64,000 nt of DNA, taken from positions 268,408 through 332,407 of the forward strand of contig VSDK01028448.1 in the NCBI GenBank assembly GCA_009767595.1. Reading direction: 5' to 3'. The stretch is from Symbiodinium kawagutii (taxonomy: Eukaryota; Sar; Dinophyceae; Suessiales; Symbiodiniaceae). Positions 12,001 to 24,160 of the stretch are shown in pieces (position 1 is the first letter of the stretch; every line of letters begins with the position of its first letter). The notes under the pieces were generated by a model. The model did not search any database. It was not told the origin of the DNA and saw only the letters and a program-made list of their open reading frames with translations. The position numbers and the translations under genes were made by a program.

Positions 12001-15000
12001 GGGAATGAGCAGATGGGCCGTGCCCGCGGGTGCCCTCATTCTCTGCACGAAATCACACAGACTTGAGTTTTTTGCTGGTCAGTTTGTTTGAGGCTGGGAT
12101 GAACGGTGGAGCTTGCACATTTGTTTGGCTTCAAGAATTCACAAACGGGACCAACAGGCGGTACCATTCCCCTTGTAAATCCCTTATAAAATCCCATTTA
12201 AATCTCATAAATCCATCAAAATCACTTATGAAACCTTCAAGAAAACCTGGGGATCCATGTGCCTTGCACCCTTCACACCCCAGGTCTTCCCTGACCAGAC
12301 TGGTACCCTCGTACCAGCTGAAGTAACAGCCAGGACATTCCTGCAGGTGCGGCCTGCAGTACAAGGATGAAACATGGCGGGCTTCCAGACGTTCATTTGG
12401 ACTGATTAGTTTAGATTTTTTTCTGGGGATAACCAGCCAGCAAATCTAGTTTTGAGGCATTTTTTCAGGGACAAACAGCCGGCCAATCAATAGTATGGTT
12501 GACTTTAGGTCTTTTTTTTCGGGGACAAAACATATCAAAACATGAAACTAACCTTGTCATTTCCACTTTCAACTACTGAAAGTGTGTTTATGGCCCAAGA
12601 GAAATAGAAGCAAGCATGACAACAATTTCTAGTGTAGAGTGGCAAGGGTTGAACGGTTAGCCATAGACACTTCGGCTTGTCAGCATTAATGATGAATCCC
12701 CACACTTTGAGTTACGTACCATTGTTGTAGGTGACCAGCTGGTTTCTACCATTGAAAGCATAGGGAATATCAGCATTAATTAACCCAGATACTCCATGCA
12801 TCGTATATTCACCTGCAGAACTGTTTGATTTTGTAGGTAAATGTAGCTAAGTATGCCAGCACCAGCTGAAGCATGTGTGCGATGAATCGTTAACACTTGT
12901 CAGTAATGTTTTGACAAAAACTCATGGGTGGTGCCCAGCTGTTTGTGGCAGCCGCGGTTGCACTGCCAATTGGTTCCCCGACACATTTCACTGGTTGTGA
13001 AGATCCTCACTCATTGTAGATTCGTATTAATAAACCATTCATTTAGACCACCAACTATTTTGGGGAAACTTGAGGTGTTTTATGAACCAATATGGATCTC
13101 CCACTGTGCAGTTGACCTGAAGCCAAAATACACGATACCTAGTTGGTGGTTTTAAATATGTTCCCTCCAGCCTCAACGTTCGCCCCACCACATAAAGCGC
13201 CACTGCAATGGAGCATGATGTACAAGGTCGAGATGGCTTGGACAGGATGCGAAAACACTGGCTATACGCAGTGATTTATGGTTTAGGGCTTTAGGGTTTT
13301 GGTTTTAGGGTTTTAGGATTTTGGTTTTAGGGTTTTAGGGTTTGGTTTTAGGGTTTTAGGGTTTGGGGTTTAGGGTTTGATAACTCAGAAGTCAAAAAAC
13401 AATGGCCCTGTGCAGGAATTTGAGCGTTGGGAAATGTTCTCAGACCCATGCGGGGCAAACCCTAAGGCTCGGGCGATGTTTTATGAGCCCAACATTTGGG
13501 ATTGATTGATTAATTGACTGTATTATATTTTTGGGATGGCCTCCAGCTACCAACCAGTTCACAATTGAGGAGGATGCGACTATGGCTCATGTTCGAATGC
13601 CTCTAATCCCCAAATTGCAATGAGTCCACAGCATTTCTTGAACCCTGATGGGGTGCAGCTCTCCTTTGGTTGACATAGCATTTATTTGCTTCAGTCCAAA
13701 TCAAGGTTTATCCCCAGCAGACTTTTCAAACGATCTGATTTTCAGGCTCAGTATCAGTTGAAATCACTAAACAAAGCATGGCAAGGCTTGCGCTCTGGCA
13801 AGATGATTAAATCCGCAGCTGGTGCACCACAACAGGGATTATTTGGCGCGGTAGCGGTGATTTGGTGGGTCATCAATCTTTAGGCTTACTGGGAACCCAA
13901 ACCCGAGGGGATGACTCGGTATAAATATGATATAACGTATTGCTTGCTTTGTGAAAGCTATGATTCATTTATATACATGGCTCCCGTAAATGGATCAGTG
14001 CTTATCATCCACAAGTTCACATAGTCTGTTTGCTGGCATGCTCAGCTCAAGATTGGTTATGGGGTTGTCTACCCTGGGCCCCAAAGGTTCTTGGTGCGCT
14101 TGGCCAGGCGGCTTTGTGGTGAAGATGGTGACTTGATGCAAAGCCCGTTGTACCGGCCAACGGATCATAAGACTGCCATTGAACAGAGATCCTACACCTG
14201 GAATAGGTCGAGAAGCTATATGCCTATGGATCAATATGAACCAATCAATAATGGGTATGATGACCAACAACAATAAGGGACACAATGGTTAATGATGGGG
14301 GAACCAGGGGTACAGGGTTTTGACCCACTGCCATATGATGGAATTAACCTCCACCAGGTGCAAAATGTTTTTTGTCAGCAGTGTTTGCTGGGTAACCCTG
14401 TAGCCATGCTTTGCGGCTGATCTCTTGGTTCCGGCTTGGAATTACAGCAAAAAACTACTTCCTCCCTGTACTCTCAAAACGCATGCCAGTAGAAAAACAG
14501 GTGAAAATTGCGCATGTATTCAAAATTGGCAACAATCGCTCTGTTTCTCACGACGTATCTCCTCAAGAAATCAGGCTTTTCACATTGAGATTTCCAGTCA
14601 CGTACTTGATATTTACCATATATTCCTCCATGAATGGTATATTTACTCATGGACCTTTGTAGGTGGGTGATTTGACACGTACATGTAGATGAACATGAGA
14701 GATACCACCATAGTAATTGGATCATTTCTCAAACTGACTTAAGAGCATGTATATATTTGGTGAAAGACATTTTTGGTGCATTAATTGGTTCGATCTTCCA
14801 TTTCCAGGTGCTCGGATGTCATCAGCAACCGAGGCCAAATCATGCAAGCTCTGTGAACTCCAGGCGGGTTTGCGAGACACGTTGGTCAGGGCTGAGGTCC
14901 AGCTGCGTTGTTTGATAAATGGCAATGGGTCACTATTAACCAACAAGAATGGTTGATAGTAACCAACCAAACAATAACAATGCTTATTGACTATTGGCAA

Positions 15001-18000
15001 GACAATAACCAAACAATGACAATTGTCAATAACACAACAAGAATGGTTGATAGTAACCAACCAAATAGTCGTTACAATGGTTATTCACATGGGGCTAATT
15101 AAGCAATAACCCATTGGCAAAATCAATCAAAACCATACATCAGGATGTTTTTTTAATGAGAAACATGTTCGATCAAAAACGCAATGATATAATATGGCAA
15201 AAGCGATTGTATAATGGATGTGCTCATGAGATATGATCGTTCTCAATCACTACCACCCATTCAATTGTTAAGAAAAGCAAACATCTCAGAAAATCCGTGA
15301 TTGCCTTGTAGAACTCACCCTCATCATTTTCTGTGAAACAGTTTTCCGTGAAAAGTCTCCCTGCTGATGTTTCCAGCTTTGACGTCCGCCGGTCCCATGT
15401 CTGTGCGCGCAGGCTGCCCTGGCGCGGAAGCTGGAGATCGCTGAGGCGAATGGGTGATTAACTTGTTGGCAAGCCATGGGAGTTTCGCTTTGGTTCGCAG
15501 TGACTGGTTAATACTTAATAGTGATGAACTTTGGGGGAATAACTTGTAACCGTGCTATATGGGGGATAACCGTGTCATAGTGATTGCTATTTTTTTTGGA
15601 TGGCTATAATATTAAGCATTGTTTTGCAGTGATTGGTTGAATTACAATACTTAGATCACAGTTTAACTGGTGATTAAATGTTCCCATAATGATTGATCTT
15701 TATATATATGTATATAGAAGCATTTATTTGGTTGGTGGGTTTAAAGCGTGTCTATTTTGCAACATGTGCGATTCTTTTATACAAATATTTTAACGACCAA
15801 AGACTTGTATACATATATGCATGATGATGGTTGTGGCTGGTTGGTGGTGTGAAGATCATTTCTGATGTTCAACCATACCTGGGGGTGATGTTTTCTATAT
15901 AATTGACGAAATTATGTTCGGCATTGGTTGTAGCACAAATAACCAGGTAAAAGTCCTAATAGCAATGGTTATAAAAAGCATTACTGCTGTAAGAGTGTCC
16001 AAGCATGGTCAGTAGTGATTAATGACCACTATCGTATATAGGTTTGCCTGTAGAAGTTCCAAGTGGGATGATAGCCCCCCCAAAAGTGATAGAAATCACC
16101 CCAGCAAAGCGGTTTTAAGTAACTCATAGCTGGTCCACGTCGTAGTACTGGCAAATGGTATTGCATTGAATGACCATCATCATTATTCGGCATGATTGCA
16201 ACAAAGATATGAGTGGAACAAAGATTGCAACACTAGTGGTTGTTCCACTTATTTATCTCGACTTGCACTGGTTAGCTATGCCTAACAATGGTTGATTCAT
16301 GTAAATATATACGCATATAAGAGGACAATGGCGTTGAACACAATATAGTTTGTGATTCCTATTCATGGTAAACCAGTGGTTCGTAAGTCAACACCAGTTC
16401 AGTTCATTAGCACTACTGTGCTAGCTTGCGAGTTACCATTTGGGGTGGTCATTTATAGAGCTAAGCAGCTCGCAAGTAGTCAGCAGTTGCAGCAAGATCG
16501 CCAGATAACGAACTCTTTGGATTGGACAGTTCTCAGGATGGGATAGAGTGGAAACTCACCTGGTTGCACGGGAAATCCGCTATTTATCGCTGGTTTATCT
16601 ATGTACATCAACACAAAAACAATTATTTTTGGCTTCCAGGTTAGTTTACCAGAGGGAAATACTCCCAGTCTGCTTCAAAGTTCTTCCACGGTTTGCCAAA
16701 CGCACGCTCACACCCGCAGCGGCATCAAATGCATCTTTGAAAACACTCACGTCTTTCTAAAAACCCTCTATGAACACTGTGAGTGAGCTGAATTGGTTCG
16801 AAACGACGAGCACTTTTTCTTGGGATCGTTGGATCAGAGCATGACCTAATCAATCCATCCCCGGACAAGATCAACAACGATTTGAAGGCCACTGTGAGGG
16901 TGAGACCTGTGGTTATCAGCAACGCCTGACTGCTAAAGGGAAAGGCAGCCTACTTGGATATAACCATAAGGTGGCTGAGCTAACCCATATAACCATAGTT
17001 AATCACCAGTTTCGAAGCGGACAGGGCACATCCAAGAAGGCAATGGTAGTCGCAGCCTGCCCCCTTGCCAATGGGAACCCCTGCAGGATACTTTGACGTT
17101 TGCACATGAAGGAATGGAGTTGGACCTGCAGAAGACGATCAAGGACCAGTCCAGCTCTGCGGAGCTAAATGGTGATAGGTGAGTGGAAGGCAGTGTCATG
17201 ACGCACATGCTCCGTGATATATTTACAAGTCACGGGGTTGTCTCCAGCATAGTTTCCCTTTGATAAACATGGAAGTGGACTCCTCCATTGATGGTTGATT
17301 ATTCCTATGAAAACTGGTGGTTTTGAGTTTTTTCCTATCAAAACTGCTGAGTTTCATCGCAACCAGGTGAGTGTTCCAATGTTAACCCCATTTGGGGGGT
17401 TACCAGTTGAATAGGAAACCAGTTGGCTTCACTGGGCGATACCCCCTATGATCATCAACCAGGGCTCGCTTCATCCAGGGTTGGCATTAGTCATTATTCA
17501 ACACTGCTAACCACTGTGAACCCCTACTAACCAACATTAATCACCATCATTCACCATGATGTGACGCAATTAACCACCTATTAACTACTATAAACATCCA
17601 TCACTACCCACTACCATCTAACCTAACGGAAAAACCACATGATAGGTCAACCCGCGACGCGACGGAAAAGGAGAATGACATCGCCGAACCCGGACCTTCG
17701 GCTCGCCGGGCTGGTGCGAAAGTGGAACTTCGGTGGCTCGGTGAGTGGCTGATGATGGGCTGCTGATGGGCTGCTGATGGGCATGGAGTTTTCTACAAAG
17801 TGGGCCCCCAATCACTTATAAGTTCGTTTATAACTAGTCTAACTAGGGGTAACTACCAGTTATAGGGGCTATAACCCAACTTATAAGCTGTTGGGGGCCC
17901 ACCTTGTGTATGGTTGGTGGATAGTGATCAATCATTGAACCATAGAAAATCCACTGTGAAGGTAGTGATGGTTGGTGGTCTTAGGATCTAGTTGGTGTAT

Positions 18001-21000
18001 TTTCTACGGTTAAGCATGTGGTTAACTTTTGGGGATAAGCAACAAAAATAGCCGATTGGTTAATTATGATGGTTCATACTGGTCATACAGTCATACACTG
18101 GGTGATAATACGGGATGATATCCAACTATTGTGGTGAAACAACTGCGAGTTGGTGGTTCGATTCACATTTTATATTTTCCCCTAGTATTAACAAAATGGT
18201 GGTTGGTTGACAAACATGTTTTGATGTAGGGTTGAAACCTTCAATCAGCAAAGATTAGATGATGTGTACTTGGTACTGTTTAAAGATAATACTGTAGCAA
18301 GTACTGAGTAACAACGGTGAAAAGTGAAAAGAGAATGATGGTTGATGAGCATTTCAACAGCTTGTGTTTCATGCTGAGAGCTAGAGATGCTGGGGGACGT
18401 CTCAAGAGCGGTCTAAAACACCAACCAGTTGAGATTTGGGGCCAGGGATGCTTAGTATCCCTATCAATTCTTCGGCCCTTGCCCTTCCCCCAAATTGCTG
18501 GAGAGCGACAAATGTTGCTGATGGTTAGCAATCCGTATGCTTCTACTTACCATTCTAGTAGGTATCCACCTGATTTCCACCAAGGAGAGGGAATGGTTAC
18601 CCTGTGGCAATCTAGCAAGGAGAGTCATCCATGTCATCCATGAAAAGATGACTGTCCTCGTTTCGGCCAGGCTGTGACAGAGTTGTCCCATCCATCCGTG
18701 CTCAAAAGAGGAGTGGAGATGTCAATTCACAAGCATAATCAACCAATAGCTGTGCAGGAAAACTGCCAGGAAACCATTTTCAACGATGCTGGCTGCTGAA
18801 CAAACAATTTTCCCGCTTTTCTTGAAGCAAAATTCTGTGAATAAGGTTTACCAACCGTGCTTAGGCAAAGTTCCTCCACATTAAGGTTCAGGTTCAATCC
18901 CGGAATGTTTGGCCATAGCAAGCATGATCAACTATTTTCACCTGGTGTCAGCCATTATCAACTGTTCCTAGCAATCCTTATGACCGACAACCAGCCTTCA
19001 TGAATCTCTCTTAGTCTTTGGTGACTGCCAACTATTATCGAACCACCACTATGATCCATGAAAAAGTCTTGATGGTGCAATTAAAGCCACCACTGACCAA
19101 TTGTACCAGTAGTAGCTACCATTAAGCAACCAAATTCACAATTACCAGCTGCTAAGTAGCTGCGATATAATTCACTAGTAATGGCTGCATAGTAGCTGCT
19201 ACTATTGACCTCACTACAACTTTGAGGATCTGCAGAGTGGGACTACCTAGTTACAAGTTGCTTCGTTAGCCATCATACCACTCTTATATTTGCCCTTTAC
19301 CTAGCAATTACGTGCAATTATCCTACTTAAGACTAAGTTAACTATGGTCATAGCCGCTGTTAACCATTATCAACCATCATTGGGGTGTGGTAGGTATCGC
19401 TCTGTATTATCCGACTCGGAACCAACCTTGGAACACCGACACCGGCGCGGTTTACCGGTGGCACGGCTCCGAGGTTTCTGGTGAAAGATGGCGTCGAACT
19501 GGGCTCTGAGCGTCAGCGACGCGAGGTGGGAGATGCAGCGACACTCAATTGATGGATGATTGGTGGTGAATTGATGCTTCGCCTGTGCTTGACTGGTGGT
19601 TCATTGCTGGTTAACCAGTGGTTAAATAGTGGTTAAATGATGGTTCAGTAGTGATTAACTAGTGGTTCACTGGTGGCTAGTAGTTCATTGGTGGTGAATT
19701 ACGGGAAACTACTGCTGACCCTGCGCTTAACTAGTAGTTAGTTGCTAACTATGGATGTTTATCATCCGACCATAGTTTTGGTCAATGATTACAAATACTA
19801 TTGAATATTTGCTGATCATGGCGTCAGCATGATTATTGTCACTTCCTGATGGCTACCATCAGTTTGATCGCCCTGATCAATAGGTATGGTTGGATACTTG
19901 TTTGTGAATGATTCTTGATCGTGGATGCCACCGCCTTTGTGTAACTCAGATCATGATGGGTCATGCCATTTACCGGTGTGCCATCCAGGGGCGCTTCCAG
20001 TGACCCACTTTGGCAACATGGTTGCGGAATAGTGGTAAAGCTATATATCTCAACCAACCATGATGAACCACTAGCAACCCTTAACTACAAACCATGAACC
20101 ATGGCTATTGACTTAGCCTATTGTTGGTAATCAACTTAACCAGTAACACTTGCTGGTTGTGAACCTATCAATACCATTGGACCAGGGGAATTAACCGGAA
20201 TGATTATTGGTCAATGATCACCATTGTTTGTCAATGATTATCATTATTGGTGAATAATCAATATGAATAGCCTCATTCATGATCACCAACAGTGTGAACT
20301 TGACTATATATACATACACTATGAACACATACTTTTAGATAAGCAATGAACCAACAATGCTGCTCAATGGTAAGCAATAACTGATGATTAACAAGTACAA
20401 GTCACTGATGATTAACCAACAGAATGGTTATTTTCTTGCTTAACCATCATCATTATCATCCTCATCATCATCAACATCATCAACCTTCATGAAAAACAAA
20501 TCACACGCCAGGAACGTGAAAGGGAGGCTGAAGCAAAGCGGCTGCAAGAAGAGGAGGCACAGCTGCAGGATGGTTTCTCAAGCCAGGAACTGGGTACCCC
20601 AGTGGGAGAAACCATGAGAAACATGTAATGAATAAGTACGGGGTGATTAATAGGGTTTATTACATGGTAACCAAATATTTAGAGGGTAATCATTTTCCCT
20701 TTTTTCGAAAGCCTTTGTTGATAATGGTTAACAGGGGATCATGATGGTTTGTAATAGGGTGGAATCACCAACAAACTTGTGGTTGAAGAACTACAGTTTG
20801 GGAACCCCAAAGTTATGGTTGGTTTATTAGCACCAATGACTATATAGTAATGGATGGTTTCTTGAAATAAGGAACCCCAAAAGTTACCATCATGCAGCCA
20901 GTATTAACACATGTTTCATTGATTGACTATCATGTTTCATATGGTTTGAAACCACCAGATAGTTTCGGGCAGTTTATAAGTATAGGTGGTTGACAAAAAG

Positions 21001-23280
21001 GATGATTCAGGGGTACCCCTATTTTAAGAAACCACCGTACGTGTGTGTGGTTGGTGCTGCTGCCACAAGATCTGCCAGGAAGCCGAGAGGCGGAAGGAAG
21101 AGGAGCTGCAGAGCGACAGAGCGAACTCGTGTTTTGAATGGCCAACTCGATCATGCTTAGTGATGGTTAATGCTAGTTAAACCAGCTGATTCCTATAGGT
21201 GATATAGTCAATAGTTGAATGCTTGGATAATACTATCTGATTTCAATGCTGATGAATAGTCAATAGCCAACAACTAATATGATTGCAAATTTAAGAAGTG
21301 ATGGGGAAGAACCAACAAGAATACGGGAATATGCCAGATATATCGGCAATGGGTCAACATTGACCAACCAACACATGGGCGGGTGAACAACCCAACCAGG
21401 GATGTTGGCTGGTTGTTTATGGGATGGTCGCCCCTGGTACAGGGTTTGGCAATACAGGGTTTGGACCCAGAGCCCTAGGCGAATTCAACGTGTTTGTATT
21501 CATATTGGTACTGCACCATAAGTTTTTTATGGAACCGCAACCATCTGGGAATTCAATGTTGTTATTGGATGATGCTTGACAAGACCTGATGTTACGGAAT
21601 GATCATGAGAGATCATCAGCATTGAGCCGATGAGAATCAATGTTGTTCTGGGATGATACCACCAATCATTCATTGACAATGATATCGCTAATATGAGGGT
21701 GCAACTGTTTCGGTAAAGAACTGACTATAGAGATTGGGGCTTTCTTGGTTTTTGTTTGGTAGATGTTGGGAAGATGTTTAATGAATGTCTGAATGCAACC
21801 AACCCGGTAATGGATCGTTAGTTGTTTTCGCTTGGATCGCCATACTGAGATTTCGCTCGACCCAGCATGCAGAACTGCAAAAATGCCGCGCCCCCTCGCG
21901 GCCTACTGCCTACTGCAACAAGCAAAGAGTCACCAAGTAAGAACATGTACTGATAAATGTTGATTACTGCTTGATGCTGGCTATCTGATATGATTAATAC
22001 TGTTAATGCTGGTCCTTAGTGTGTGTTAATCAGGGGGTAATAAAATGGTCAATCCTGGTTGCTGGTTGATACTGGTTCAACTGGTTTGGGGGAGACAACC
22101 CAACATCAATTCATCATTGAATATCATCACTACCATTTTATTTCCCTTTGTGAACATGTGGTCATCACTCCCTTTTGACAAGAGGTTGCTACCTATGGCC
22201 AACGATTCGACCCAGCATGGTTGTCACCTGTGATTCAGTACTGGTTATCAACTCTTATTTACGATTGCTCAAGGCCGTTGACGGAAAACTCATTACAGAT
22301 AAGAAGCCCTGAAGTAAAATGTTTAATGAGTGATGGTAGCCGTTGGTTGTTCCCTCATTTTGTTATAGCTCTTCGTCATCACCTAGTTCGTGGTTATAAA
22401 CAATTGTGTATTTTTCATTTGTTTCTCAATATTTCAGATGATTGGTTGGTTGACAAGCATGTTTTCGGGATCCCACAACTAAGGTCAACTAACCACCAAC
22501 CAGTCACATATTTATTGTTGACCAAGTTTGTTTGTAAACATATTCCGATTATATTCAAAACTATGACTATATATCTAATAAGCTGATTGGTTATCACTAC
22601 TAGTGATGCCCACCAGCTTTACCCGGTTGCTTCAACCCTGTAAGTGCTCAGCTTTCCTTCAGGAGGACAAGCGCATGAGGGCAGAAGAGGAACTGAAGAT
22701 GGCGGCCAAGAGAAAGGCTGACGTCGGAAGCCCGGCAGGGAGGTGCTGGGCGGGGTGCACTGCCTGGGTGCCGAAGATTCATAGAACAGATGCAGTTTAG
22801 ATGTGTATCCTTGATGTGTTGATCTGATGGATTCATACATGATGGAGTTTTTGATAAGTAGATATATGTACATATTGATATATATATATATACATATATT
22901 TATTTATATTTACATATAATATATGTTTACATTTATCTATGTTTATATGTAAATATGTTAGATGTATATCTATGTATATATATATATATATGTTGAATTT
23001 GAATATGTATAAGAAAAACGTAGAATCAATCATGAGGACATGCCCAATGGCAATCAACAACCATTGGTACCTACTAATCGTTAGATGCGATCAATATGGA
23101 TGGTTGCTAAGTCTTGCTAATAACAATTGGTAATTGTATATTTCAACAAGGTTCATGTGAACTTGAATTTTCAACAGTAGCCATGGGCCATGGTGGTTAA
23201 TAGTCACCAACACCTACTACTTCCGCTCCTCCTCCTCCTCCTACTACTACTACTATTATTTCCTTCATAACTACTACTAT

Positions 23281-23324
<44 letters not shown>

Positions 23325-23346
23325 TTACTACTATTACTACTAGTAT

Positions 23347-23381
<35 letters not shown>

Positions 23382-23382
23382 T

Positions 23383-23429
<47 letters not shown>

Positions 23430-23667
23430 TTACTACTAATACTACTCATACTGCCAGTGTTATTACTATTCGTGCTACTACTACCACTACTATTTTTATT
23501 GTTATTTTTATTACTACTTTTACTTTTATTATTACTACTTTTACTTTTATTATTACTACTACCATTATTTTTCCTGCTACTACTACCTTTATTTTTACTA
23601 CTTCTACTAATTTTACTATTATTTTTATTAATATTATTTTTTTTGTGATTTCTACTATTACTACCAT

Positions 23668-23732
<65 letters not shown>

Positions 23733-23781
23733 TTACTACTATTACTACTAGTACTATTACTACTACTACTACTACTACTAT

Positions 23782-23849
<68 letters not shown>

Positions 23850-23958
23850 TTACTATTACTACTACTAGTACTACGACTTTTATTACTACTACAACAACAA
23901 CAACAACTACTACTATTAGTATTATTACTACTACTACTAATACTAGTAGTAGTAGTAA

Positions 23959-23996
<38 letters not shown>

Positions 23997-24105
23997 NNNN
24001 NNNNNNNNNNNNNNNNNNNNNNNNNNNNNNNNNNNNNNNNNNNNNNNNNNNNNNNNNNNNNNNNNNNNNNNNNNNNNNNNNNNNNNNNNNNNNNNNNNNN
24101 NNNNN

Positions 24106-24160
<55 letters not shown>

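Noticed and set aside
13276..13378. Chromosome end (telomere)
   Set aside because: Degenerate, only about 100 bp, internal, and flanked by sequence shared with an inverted copy at 24905; it is an interstitial dispersed element.
18885..18910. tRNA T-arm-like GGTTCAATCC
   Set aside because: No matching anticodon and acceptor arms within tRNA distance.
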